Of a stretch of 64,000 nucleotides of DNA, positions 1 to 8,349 are shown piece by piece. The stretch comes from Streptomyces sp. AC512_CC834 (GTDB lineage Bacteria > Actinomycetota > Actinomycetes > Streptomycetales > Streptomycetaceae). A program made the translations under genes and the position numbers. Positions within the stretch are counted from its first letter, which is position 1; each line of letters starts with the position of its first letter. The stretch is taken from positions 219,819-283,818 of the forward strand of contig NZ_JAGMUO010000101.1 of NCBI RefSeq assembly GCF_019049325.1. Reading direction: 5' to 3'. The notes under the pieces are model-generated. The model did no database searches and was not told where the DNA came from. It worked only from the letters and a program-made list of their open reading frames with translations.

Positions 1-780
1 CGACTGTATGGTCGCACAGTTGACCACCCCGCGGGGCCCACCTCCGAGTCCCTGCGTGCGCTGCACCTGCGCCATCTGCGGACGGTGCCCTTCGAGAACC
101 TGTCCGTCCACCTGGGCGAGGAGATCGTGCTGGAGGAGAAGCGGTTGCTGGACAAGGTGGTGGGCGCGGGGAGGGGCGGGTTCTGTTACGAACTCAACGG
201 GCTCTTCGGGGCCTTGCTCGCGGCGCTCGGGTACGAGGTCACGCTGCTCGCGGCGCGGGTGTACGGGGACGGGGGCCGGCTCGGGATCCCGTACGACCAC
301 ATGGCGCTGCTGGTGCGGACGGTGGACGGGGGCGACCGGCTGGCGGACGTCGGGTTCGGGGCGCACAGCCACGGTCCGCTGGCGTTCGGGGAGCGGGGTG
401 AGCAGGAGGATCCCGGGGGGACGTTCCGGGTCGTCGAGGCGGGGCCGGACGCGGCCGGGGTGAGCGGTGACCTGGACGTACTGCGGGACGGGAGGCCCGT
501 GTACCGGGTGGAACCGCGTCCCAGGGTGCTCGACGACTTCGTGTCCGGCGCCTGGTGGCACAGCACCTCGTCCCGGTCGCACTTCCTCCAGTCACCGGTC
601 TGTTCACGGCTCACGGAGGACGGAGGCAGGGTCACGCTCAGCGGCCGCCGGCTCACGACGACGGCCGCCGACGGCGCCCGGGAGGAGCGTGAACTGGACA
701 CGGACGAGGAGGTGCTCGCGTCCTACCGCGACCACTTCGGCATCGACCTCGACCGGGTGCCCACTGTGTCCCGGCTGTGA
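1..780 (+). CDS. arylamine N-acetyltransferase (5' end outside window)
   Basis: The reading frame is open from the first base, so the N-terminus lies upstream of the window. The product belongs to the arylamine N-acetyltransferase family, which moves an acetyl group from acetyl-CoA to arylamines or hydrazines through a cysteine intermediate. The hallmark RGGFCYELN places the catalytic Cys at about 184-186. The expected catalytic His (in YDHMALLV, near 298) and Asp (in ADVGFG, near 346) follow in the right order, so the active site looks intact. The C-terminal part, with the VLDDF stretch, is complete to the stop. Its true substrate in this organism is not evident from the neighbourhood. Confidence 0.93.
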   Translation, partial: RLYGRTVDHPAGPTSESLRALHLRHLRTVPFENLSVHLGEEIVLEEKRLLDKVVGAGRGGFCYELNGLFGALLAALGYEVTLLAARVYGDGGRLGIPYDHMALLVRTVDGGDRLADVGFGAHSHGPLAFGERGEQEDPGGTFRVVEAGPDAAGVSGDLDVLRDGRPVYRVEPRPRVLDDFVSGAWWHSTSSRSHFLQSPVCSRLTEDGGRVTLSGRRLTTTAADGAREERELDTDEEVLASYRDHFGIDLDRVPTVSRL

Positions 781-960
781 GAAATGCCGTCCGGTGCGGC
801 GGTGATACCGGGGCGTATTGGGTCATGTCTGGATGCACGGGCCACTCGTACGTACTCCCAGCACATGTGACGGTTTCCCGCGATGTGGTCCCGTGTTGCC
901 TCGAAAGCCACATCGGTGATCGAATGTTGCTCCGTCAACTAGTTTTCTCATGTCGTCGTC

Positions 961-1860
961 GTGCAGAGGGTGTCGCAATTGATCGGCCGCTTGCTGGGAA
1001 GCCGCACGAAGCGGATGCAACGGACGGGTCCCCTGGCCGCGGTGCGGACCCCGCCGGACGCGGGAGTGCTGAGCTGCCGCGTCCTCGACCCCGTCAGCGA
1101 TCCGGTGCCGAACGCGGAGTTCACGGTGAGCGACGCCATGGGGCGCAAGGTCGTCGGCGGCGGTACGGACCCCTTCGGGTCGTTCGTGGCGACGGTGCCC
1201 GCGGGGGAGTACCGGCTCGCGGTGTCCGCCGAGGGCTACACCCCCTACCGCGCCTCCGCGACGGTCACCGAGGACTCGCTCGCCTCGCTCGGCGACGTCA
1301 CGCTGCAGGTGGCCCAGCCGCCGGCGCTGCCCGCCGCGGGTGACTGGGAGATCGAGCCGGCGCACTCCTCGATCGCGTTCACCGCGCGGCACATCGGGCT
1401 GGCCCGGATCCACGGCCGGTTCAACTCCTTCGCGGGCGCGGTGCGGATCGGGGACGAGATGGACCGGTCCGCGATGCACGTGGTGATCGACGCGGCGTCC
1501 ATCGACACCAACGTGAAGATGCGCGACGACCACCTGCGGTCGGCCGACTTCCTGGACGTGCAGCGGTTTCCGACCCTGGAGTTCTACAGCGACCGGTTCA
1601 CGCACCGCGGCGGCAACCGGTGGGCCGTCACGGGGGCCCTGTCCCTGCACGGCGTGACACGCACCGTCACGCTGGACGCCGAGTACCTCGGACTCGGTAA
1701 CGGCATGGAGGGCGAGACGCGGGCGGCCTGCCGCGCCACCACCGAGCTGCACCGCGACGACTTCACGGTGAGCTGGCAGACGATGCTGGCCCGCGGCATC
1801 GCCGTCGTCGGCCCCAGCATCCGCATCGACCTCGACGTCCAGATCGTGCCCAAGGGGTGA
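961..1860 (+). CDS. YceI family protein with N-terminal carboxypeptidase-regulatory-like domain
   Basis: A 299-residue protein of two parts. Residues about 30-115 form a beta-sandwich of the carboxypeptidase regulatory-like (CNA-B-like) type, with PFGSFVATVPAGEYRL and AEGYTPYRA. Residues about 128-299 are a YceI domain, starting GDWEIEPAHSSIAF and holding the family's GRFNSFAG and LHGVTRTVTL segments. YceI proteins are lipocalin-like folds that bind isoprenoid or other lipid ligands; none has a firm enzymatic role. The only early in-frame start is GTG at 961, without a clear ribosome binding site; ATG at 1015 is an alternative. No signal peptide is visible, so the protein is probably cytoplasmic. 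Confidence 0.85.
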   Translation: MQRVSQLIGRLLGSRTKRMQRTGPLAAVRTPPDAGVLSCRVLDPVSDPVPNAEFTVSDAMGRKVVGGGTDPFGSFVATVPAGEYRLAVSAEGYTPYRASATVTEDSLASLGDVTLQVAQPPALPAAGDWEIEPAHSSIAFTARHIGLARIHGRFNSFAGAVRIGDEMDRSAMHVVIDAASIDTNVKMRDDHLRSADFLDVQRFPTLEFYSDRFTHRGGNRWAVTGALSLHGVTRTVTLDAEYLGLGNGMEGETRAACRATTELHRDDFTVSWQTMLARGIAVVGPSIRIDLDVQIVPKG

Positions 1861-1905
1861 CCCGGCGCCCGGCCGACCGCCGGGCACACCGTCCGGTGGC
1901 CGACA

Positions 1906-2160
1906 ATGGCACCCGTGAGTGACGTGAGACATGTGCTGGTGCTGCCCGACCGCGATGCCGCGCAGGAGGCGGCCCAGGCGCTCGGGGAGCGGTTCGGGCT
2001 CGACGAGGAACCCCGGCTCCTGAGGGACGCGCTGGCCGGCGAGGACGATGCCGAGGACGCCCAGTGGCTCGTCGTGCTGTGCGACGAGCGGGAGCAACTG
2101 GACCCCGGCGAGCTGGACGCGTTCGCGGGGGAGTGGGAGGGCTGGCGCGAGGAGCCGTAG
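1906..2160 (+). CDS. small acidic protein of unknown function
   Basis: An 84-residue acidic protein. It starts MAPVSDVRHVLVLPDRDAAQ and is rich in Glu and Asp with no Cys-based motif, signal peptide or membrane segment. A GTG at 1915 is an alternative start. It sits between the YceI gene and holA on the same strand, and its codon use matches its neighbours (strong third-position GC), which supports it being real. No family is recognised. Confidence 0.6.
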   Translation: MAPVSDVRHVLVLPDRDAAQEAAQALGERFGLDEEPRLLRDALAGEDDAEDAQWLVVLCDEREQLDPGELDAFAGEWEGWREEP

Positions 2161-2231
2161 CGGCGCCCGGCGCCCAGTGCCCGGTGCCCTTCCGGCGTTG
2201 ACTGTCAGTGGTGCGTGCGATGCTTGTCGCG

Positions 2232-3221
2232 ATGGCCAGGAAGACTGCGAATGACGACCCTCTCGCCCCGGTGACCCTTGCCGTGGGCCAGGAGGACCTC
2301 CTGCTCGACCGTGCCGTGCAGGAGGTGGTGGCCGCCGCGAAGGCCGCCGACGCCGACACGGACGTACGCGACCTGACACCGGACCAGTTGCAGCCCGGCA
2401 CCCTCGCCGAGCTGACCAGCCCCTCGCTCTTCGCCGAGCGCAAGGTCGTGGTCGTACGCAATGCGCAGGACCTGTCCGCCGACACGGTCAAGGACGTCAA
2501 GGCCTACCTCGGTGCCCCCGCCGAGGAGATCACCCTCGTCCTGCTGCACGCGGGCGGCGCGAAGGGCAAGGGCCTGCTGGACGCCGGTCGCAAGGCGGGC
2601 GCGCGCGAGGTGGCCTGTCCCAAGATGACGAAGCCCGCCGACCGGCTGGGCTTCGTGCGCTCCGAGTTCCGTACGGCCGGGCGGTCCGCCACGCCCGAGG
2701 CGTGCCAGGCGCTGGTCGACGCGATCGGCAGCGATCTGCGGGAGCTGGCCTCGGCGGTGTCCCAGCTCACCGCCGACGTGGAGGGGACGATCGACGAGGC
2801 GGTCGTCGGGCGGTACTACACGGGGCGGGCGGAGGCATCCAGCTTCACCGTCGCCGACCGGGCCGTCGAGGGACGCGCGGCGGAGGCCCTGGAGGCGCTG
2901 CGCTGGTCGCTGTCGACCGGAGTGGCACCGGTGCTGATCACCAGCGCCCTGGCGCAGGGCGTGCGGGCCATCGGCAAGCTGTCCTCCGCCCGTGGCGGAC
3001 GCCCCGCCGACCTGGCCCGCGAGCTGGGGATGCCGCCGTGGAAGATCGACCGCGTCCGGCAGCAGATGCGCGGCTGGACACCGGACGGCGTCTCCGTGGC
3101 CCTGCGCGCGGTGGCCGAGGCGGACGCGGGCGTGAAGGGCGCCGGGGACGACCCCGAGTACGCCCTGGAGAAGGCCGTGGTGACCGTCGCCCGGGCGGCG
3201 CGTTCGCGAGGGCGGGCGTAG
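2232..3221 (+). CDS. holA: DNA polymerase III subunit delta
   Basis: HolA is the wrench subunit of the clamp loader; it opens the beta sliding clamp during replisome assembly. The 329-residue product starting MARKTANDDPLAPV has the typical delta organisation: an AAA+-like N-terminal domain beginning VTLAVGQEDLLLDRAVQEVV, the SLFAERKVVVVRNA segment, and a C-terminal helical collar with ALRWSLSTGVAPVLITSAL and ARELGMPPWKIDRVRQQ. In-frame GTG (2208) and ATG (2220) codons lie upstream; 2232 is chosen because related proteins start with the MARK sequence. A strong hairpin at 3355-3385 follows the gene. Confidence 0.93.
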   Translation: MARKTANDDPLAPVTLAVGQEDLLLDRAVQEVVAAAKAADADTDVRDLTPDQLQPGTLAELTSPSLFAERKVVVVRNAQDLSADTVKDVKAYLGAPAEEITLVLLHAGGAKGKGLLDAGRKAGAREVACPKMTKPADRLGFVRSEFRTAGRSATPEACQALVDAIGSDLRELASAVSQLTADVEGTIDEAVVGRYYTGRAEASSFTVADRAVEGRAAEALEALRWSLSTGVAPVLITSALAQGVRAIGKLSSARGGRPADLARELGMPPWKIDRVRQQMRGWTPDGVSVALRAVAEADAGVKGAGDDPEYALEKAVVTVARAARSRGRA

Positions 3222-3354
3222 GACAAAACACTCACGAGGACGGGCGTAGGACAGGCGCTCGCGGGTCACGCGGGTCGCTTTGTGGCGCCCGACGCTCCGG
3301 TTCTGACGTCTCGGGCCGGTTTCTGGCGTCGGGGTTTCTGCCGGACGGACACAG

Positions 3355-3385
3355 CAACGCCCCCGGAGTGGGTCCGGGGGCGTTG
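3355..3385. terminator. bidirectional terminator hairpin between holA and rpsT
   Basis: A perfect 13-bp inverted repeat, CAACGCCCCCGGA and its complement TCCGGGGGCGTTG, flanks a 5-base loop GTGGG. It sits between the convergent genes holA (plus) and rpsT (minus), so it probably ends transcription from both sides. There is no T-tract, as is common for Streptomyces terminators. Confidence 0.8.
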
Positions 3386-3504
3386 TCGCAGCGTGGCGTA
3401 CTGCGGAAATCTGTCCGTGAATCGAGGTAGAGGGCTCGACGTTCCTCACGGGGGGTGCGCAATTCAGCGCGGATCAGACCAGATGATCAGACCGGGCAAG
3501 GGGT

Positions 3505-3771
3505 TCAGCCCTTGAGGGCGCCGACCTTCGACGCCAGCGCCGACTTCTTGTTGGCGGCCTGGTTCTTGTGGATGACGCCTCGGGAGACGGCCTTGTCGAG
3601 CTGGCGCGAAGCGACGCGCTGGTACTCGGTGGCCTTCTCGGCGTCACCCGCGGCAGCGGCCTCACGGGCCTTGCGGATCGCGGTCTTCAGAGACGACTTG
3701 ACGGCCTTGTTGCGCAGCCGGGCCTTCTCGTTGGTCTTGTTCCGCTTGATCTGGGACTTGATGTTCGCCAC
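3505..3771 (-). CDS. rpsT: 30S ribosomal protein S20
   Basis: An 88-residue basic protein, the normal length for S20, which binds 16S rRNA in the small subunit. It begins (V/M)ANIKSQIKRNKTNEKAR and ends SALASKVGALKG, both standard for the family. The start is the GTG at 3769-3771, with AAAGG about eight bases upstream; the open frame extends further upstream, but the conserved N-terminus fixes the start. It is divergent from lepA, an arrangement common in actinobacteria. Confidence 0.97.
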   Translation of the reverse strand: MANIKSQIKRNKTNEKARLRNKAVKSSLKTAIRKAREAAAAGDAEKATEYQRVASRQLDKAVSRGVIHKNQAANKKSALASKVGALKG

Positions 3772-4046
3772 GAAATGAGCCTTTGCAGGTTCAGGCACGA
3801 GGCCGCGAGGGTCCCGTGCCGATGATTTCTTGAAGGAGTGCCTCGCGCTGAGAGGGCATGAGACACAGCCCCCCACAGTACCAGCGGCCCGCAGGGCCAC
3901 CCAAACCCGACCTCAGTCCGGCCTCACCCCGGCCTCAACCTGTCCCAAACCCATCCCAGCTCCCCAGCCGTGGGACGATGGAAGCTACGTATCGATCCGA
4001 CCCGAGACCGCAGACACTGCGGACGCCTCAAGAATCAGGACCCTGC

Positions 4047-5915
4047 GTGCCCGCGATCCCCAGCCATGTGCCCGAGCCGAGCCGTACCGACCCGGCGCTG
4101 ATCCGCAACTTCTGCATCATCGCGCACATCGACCACGGCAAGTCCACGCTCGCCGACCGGATGCTCCAGCTCACCGGAGTGGTCGATCAGCGGCAGATGC
4201 GCGCCCAGTACCTCGACCGCATGGACATCGAGCGCGAGCGCGGCATCACGATCAAGTCCCAGGCGGTGCGTCTGCCGTGGGCTCCGACCCACGACAAGAG
4301 CGACACGCACATCCTCAACATGATCGACACCCCCGGGCACGTCGACTTCACCTACGAGGTGTCGCGGTCGTTGGCCGCGTGCGAGGGCACGATCCTCCTC
4401 GTCGACGCCGCCCAGGGCATCGAGGCCCAGACCCTCGCCAACCTCTACCTGGCGATGGAGAACGACCTCACGATCATCCCCGTGCTGAACAAGATCGACC
4501 TGCCGGCCGCGCAGCCCGAGAAGTTCGCCGAGGAGCTGGCCAACCTGATCGGCTGCGACCCCGACGACGTGCTCAAGGTCTCCGCCAAGACCGGCCTCGG
4601 CGTCGACGTGTTGCTGGACAAGGTCGTCGCCGAGGTCCCGGCCCCGGTCGGCGTCAAGGACGCCCCCGCCCGCGCGATGATCTTCGACTCCGTCTACGAC
4701 TCCTACCGCGGTGTCGTGACGTACGTCCGTGTCATCGACGGCCAGCTCAACAGGCGCGAGCGGATCCGGATGATGTCCACCGGCGCCACGCACGAGCTGC
4801 TGGAGATCGGCACCAACTCGCCGGAGATGCGCTCCGCCGACGGCCTCGGCGTCGGCGAGGTGGGGTACCTGATCACCGGCGTGAAGGACGTCCGCCAGTC
4901 CAAGGTCGGTGACACCGTCACCAGCATGCACAAGGGTGCCGAGGAGGCGCTCGGCGGCTACAAGGACCCCAGGCCCATGGTCTTCTCCGGCCTGTATCCG
5001 CTGGACGGCTCGGACTACCCCCTGCTGCGCGAGGCCCTGGACAAGCTCCTGCTCAACGACGCCGCCCTGGTCTACGAGCCGGAGACCTCCGCCGCCCTCG
5101 GCTTCGGCTTCCGCGTCGGCTTCCTCGGCCTGCTGCACCTCGACGTGATCCGCGAGCGGCTGGAGCGCGAGTTCGGGCTCGACCTCATCGCCACCGCGCC
5201 CAACGTGGTCTACCGCGTGATCATGGAGGACGGCGTCGAGCACACCGTCACCAACCCGAGCGAGTTCCCCGAGGGCAAGATCAACGACGTGTACGAGCCG
5301 GTCGTGCGCGCCACGATCCTCGCGCCGACCGAGTTCATCGGCGCGATCATGGAGCTGTGCCAGACCCGGCGCGGCACGCTCCTCGGCATGGACTACCTCT
5401 CCGAGGACCGCGTCGAGATCCGCTACACCCTCCCGCTCGCGGAGATCGTCTTCGACTTCTTCGACCAGTTGAAGTCCAAGACCCGTGGCTACGCCTCCCT
5501 CGACTACGAGCCCACCGGCGAGCAGACCTCCAGCCTGGTCAAGGTCGACATCCTGCTGCACGGCGACAAGGTGGACGCCTTCTCCGCGATCACCCACAAG
5601 GACGGGGCGTACGCGTACGGCGTGCGGCTCGTCGCCAAGCTGCGCGAGCTGATCCCGCGCCAGGCCTTCGAGGTGCCCATCCAGGCCGCCATCGGCTCCC
5701 GGGTGATCGCCCGCGAGACCATCCGCGCCATCCGCAAGGACGTCCTCGCCAAGTGCTACGGCGGTGACATCTCCCGGAAGCGGAAGCTGCTGGAGAAGCA
5801 GAAGGAAGGCAAGAAGCGCATGAAGATGGTGGGTTCCGTGGAGGTTCCGCAGGAGGCCTTCATCGCGGTCCTGTCCAGCGATGACAACGCCGGGTCGGGC
5901 AAGGGCAAGAAGTAA
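4047..5915 (+). CDS. lepA: elongation factor 4 (LepA)
   Basis: A 622-residue translational GTPase that acts on ribosomes, particularly under stress or during assembly. The P-loop AHIDHGKST is at residues 26-34, followed by switch II DTPGHVDF and NKIDLP. The LepA-specific C-terminal domain is present (GGDISRKRKLLEKQKEGKKR), which separates it from EF-G. The open frame begins at 3858, but GTG 4047 is chosen because it has AGGA at 4037-4040 and gives the family's usual length and N-terminus. It is divergent from rpsT. Confidence 0.97.
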   Translation: MPAIPSHVPEPSRTDPALIRNFCIIAHIDHGKSTLADRMLQLTGVVDQRQMRAQYLDRMDIERERGITIKSQAVRLPWAPTHDKSDTHILNMIDTPGHVDFTYEVSRSLAACEGTILLVDAAQGIEAQTLANLYLAMENDLTIIPVLNKIDLPAAQPEKFAEELANLIGCDPDDVLKVSAKTGLGVDVLLDKVVAEVPAPVGVKDAPARAMIFDSVYDSYRGVVTYVRVIDGQLNRRERIRMMSTGATHELLEIGTNSPEMRSADGLGVGEVGYLITGVKDVRQSKVGDTVTSMHKGAEEALGGYKDPRPMVFSGLYPLDGSDYPLLREALDKLLLNDAALVYEPETSAALGFGFRVGFLGLLHLDVIRERLEREFGLDLIATAPNVVYRVIMEDGVEHTVTNPSEFPEGKINDVYEPVVRATILAPTEFIGAIMELCQTRRGTLLGMDYLSEDRVEIRYTLPLAEIVFDFFDQLKSKTRGYASLDYEPTGEQTSSLVKVDILLHGDKVDAFSAITHKDGAYAYGVRLVAKLRELIPRQAFEVPIQAAIGSRVIARETIRAIRKDVLAKCYGGDISRKRKLLEKQKEGKKRMKMVGSVEVPQEAFIAVLSSDDNAGSGKGKK

Positions 5916-6243
5916 CCGAGAAGTGGCCGGGAAGTAACCGCCACCCCGCACCCAAGCCGGGGCGAAGCGGACACCGAGGGGCTCGTCGTACGAAAGTGCG
6001 GCGGGTCCCTTCGCATGTCACGGGCGGGCCTCTGTACGAAGTGACAGGGCGCGGCCACTTACGCGGGGGCCGGTCGCCCTTTACCCTGATGCCTGCCCCG
6101 TAGTTACTCGTGAGTTAAACAAGTGATCGGGCAACTGTCCCCGTCACCGCCTGAACACCGCCTGAACACGCCCGAGAGTGAACCAGCCACACCTGAGCCA
6201 ACCGCAACGAGCCAGCCGCACCGTCGCGGGCCCGGAGGATGTC
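5916..6243. promoter_or_regulatory. lepA-acyl-CoA ligase intergenic region with an imperfect dyad
   Basis: This 328-base gap holds no convincing gene. About 130 bases before the ligase start is an imperfect dyad: GTTACTC at 6103-6109 and GAGTTAAC at 6112-6119 pair apart from one bulged T, around a GT centre. The position and size would suit a TetR-type operator in front of a fatty-acid gene, but no regulator is adjacent. The GGAGG at 6234-6238 is the ribosome binding site for the GTG at 6244. Confidence 0.35.
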
Positions 6244-8121
6244 GTGAGCGACACACAGACACTGATCGAGAACCGTCCCCCCTCCGTGGCGGGACTCTTC
6301 CTGGAGCGGGTGGCGGCCACGCCGGACGCCGAGGCGTACCGCTACCCGGTGCCGCCGGCCTCGGGCGAGGGTCCCGAGGACTGGAAGTCGCTCACCTGGG
6401 CGCAGGCCGCCGAGCGGGTGTACGCGATCGCGGCCGGCCTCATCGAGCTGGGCGTGCAGCCGCAGCAGCGGGTGGCCCTGGCCTCCTCCACCCGCCTGGA
6501 GTGGATCCTCGCCGACCTCGGCATCATGTGCGCGGGTGCGGCGACGACCACCGTCTATCCGCAGACCAACGCCGACGAGTCGGCGTACATCCTCGCCGAC
6601 TCCGAGAGCCGGGTGCTGATCGCGGAGGACGCCGCGCAACTGGTCAAGGCGAAGGAGAAGCGGGCCGAGCTGCCCGACCTCACCCACGTGGTCGTGATCG
6701 ACACGACCGGCGCGGACACCTCCGAGGACTGGGTCCTCACCCTCGACGAGCTGGAGCGCAGGGGCGCGGCACGCCTGGAGAAGGACGCGGAGCTGATCAA
6801 GGAGCGGGTCGGCGCGCTCACCAAGGACCAGCTCGCCACCCTCATCTACACCTCCGGCACCACCGGCAAGCCCAAGGGCGTGCGCCTCCCGCACGACTGC
6901 TGGTCGTACATGGCCAAGGCGATCGCCGCGACCGGCCTGGTCAGCGGGGACGACGTGCAGTACCTGTGGCTGCCGCTCGCACACGTCTTCGGCAAGGTGC
7001 TGACCTCCGGCCAGATCGAGGTGGGCCACGTCACCGCCGTCGACGGCCGCGTCGACAAGATCATCGAGAATCTGCCGGTGGTGCAGCCGACCTACATGGC
7101 GGCCGTGCCGCGCATCTTCGAGAAGGTCTACAACGGCGTCGCCGCCAAGGCCCGCGCGGGCGGCGGGGCCAAGTACAAGATCTTCCAGTGGGCCGCCGGT
7201 GTCGCCCGCGAGTACGCCAAGGTCACCCAGGACAACTTCAAGCGCACCGGCACCGCGAGCGCCCCCGCCGGTCTGCGCACCAAGCACGCGGTCGCCGACA
7301 GGCTCGTCTACGCCAAGATCCGCGAGGCCTTCGGCGGCCGGCTGCGGGCCTGCGTGTCCGGCTCGGCCGCCCTCGCCCCGGAGATCGGCTACTTCTTCGC
7401 CGGCGCCGGCATCCACATCCTCGAGGGCTACGGCCTCACCGAGACCTCCGCCGCGTCCTTCGTGAACCCCGGCGAGGCCTACCGCACCGGCACGGTCGGC
7501 AAGCCGCTGCCCGGCACGGAGGTGCGGGTCGCGGACGACGGCGAGATCCTGCTGCGCGGCCCCGGCGTCATGGAGGGCTACCACAAGCTGCCCGAGAAGA
7601 CCGCCGAGGTGCTGGAGGCCGACGGCTGGTTCCACACCGGCGACATCGGCGAGCTGTCGGCCGACGGCTACCTGCGCATCACCGACCGCAAGAAGGACCT
7701 CATCAAGACGTCCGGCGGCAAGTACATCGCGCCCGCCGAGGTCGAGGGCCAGTTCAAGGCGGTGTGCCCCTACGTCTCCAACATCCTGGTGCACGGCGCC
7801 GACCGGAACTTCTGCACCGCCCTCATCGCCCTCGACGAGGTCGCGATCACCGAGTGGGCGAAGGAGAACGGCCTGGAGGGCAGGCCGTACGCGGAGATCG
7901 TCGCGGCGCCCGCGACCGTCGAGATGGTCGACGGCTACGTCAAGGAGCTCAACGAGGGCCTCCAGCGCTGGCAGACCATCAAGAAGTTCCGCCTGCTGCC
8001 CCGTGACCTCGACGTCGAGCACGGCGAGATCACCCCGAGCCTGAAGCTGAAGCGGCCGGTGGTGGAGCGGGAGTACAAGCACCTGATCGAGGACATGTAC
8101 GCGGGCTCACGCGAGGCGTAG
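6244..8121 (+). CDS. long-chain fatty acid-CoA ligase (AMP-forming)
   Basis: A 625-residue member of the AMP-dependent synthetase family, which activates a fatty acid through an acyl-adenylate to acyl-CoA. The phosphate-binding motif YTSGTTGKPKGV is at residues 202-213. Also present are the GYGLTETSA motif, the hinge region TGDIGELSADGYLRITDRKK and the catalytic-lysine region KTSGGKYIAPAEVE. The start is GTG 6244, preceded five bases earlier by GGAGG; an in-frame GTG at 6178 gives a longer, less likely version. It is monocistronic, with a hairpin at 8187-8221. It resembles FadD15/FACL-type enzymes, but chain-length preference cannot be read from the sequence. Confidence 0.9.
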   Translation: MSDTQTLIENRPPSVAGLFLERVAATPDAEAYRYPVPPASGEGPEDWKSLTWAQAAERVYAIAAGLIELGVQPQQRVALASSTRLEWILADLGIMCAGAATTTVYPQTNADESAYILADSESRVLIAEDAAQLVKAKEKRAELPDLTHVVVIDTTGADTSEDWVLTLDELERRGAARLEKDAELIKERVGALTKDQLATLIYTSGTTGKPKGVRLPHDCWSYMAKAIAATGLVSGDDVQYLWLPLAHVFGKVLTSGQIEVGHVTAVDGRVDKIIENLPVVQPTYMAAVPRIFEKVYNGVAAKARAGGGAKYKIFQWAAGVAREYAKVTQDNFKRTGTASAPAGLRTKHAVADRLVYAKIREAFGGRLRACVSGSAALAPEIGYFFAGAGIHILEGYGLTETSAASFVNPGEAYRTGTVGKPLPGTEVRVADDGEILLRGPGVMEGYHKLPEKTAEVLEADGWFHTGDIGELSADGYLRITDRKKDLIKTSGGKYIAPAEVEGQFKAVCPYVSNILVHGADRNFCTALIALDEVAITEWAKENGLEGRPYAEIVAAPATVEMVDGYVKELNEGLQRWQTIKKFRLLPRDLDVEHGEITPSLKLKRPVVEREYKHLIEDMYAGSREA

Positions 8122-8186
8122 TGCGTGGCGCGATGTGCAGCACGTGGCGCGTCGCGGACCCGTGACTTCCGGTCCGCGCCGTGGAT

Positions 8187-8221
8187 GTTCGAAGACGTCC
8201 GTTTCCCGGCCGTCTTCGAAC
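8187..8221 (+). terminator. terminator hairpin after acyl-CoA ligase gene
   Basis: GTTCGAAGACG at 8187-8197 pairs perfectly with CGTCTTCGAAC at 8211-8221. After one mismatch the stem continues with CCG/CGG inside the loop. It lies 65 bases after the ligase stop and before the next gene. Confidence 0.7.
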
Positions 8222-8349
8222 GCTCGTGTAGCACGGTTCTCGCTCATGACGGCCCACTTCGGTAACTCCGCGCGTATGGCCGGGATCGGTCTGTCACTCT
8301 GTCGGCATTGACTGCGAGGAATTCGCACGAACTGCCCGGGGAGCCGTCT

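Noticed and set aside
4035..5951. Long minus-strand frame opposite lepA
   Set aside because: It is a composition shadow of lepA with no recognisable motif.
6115..8082. Long minus-strand frame opposite the acyl-CoA ligase gene
   Set aside because: It is a shadow frame; the plus strand carries a complete, motif-rich enzyme.
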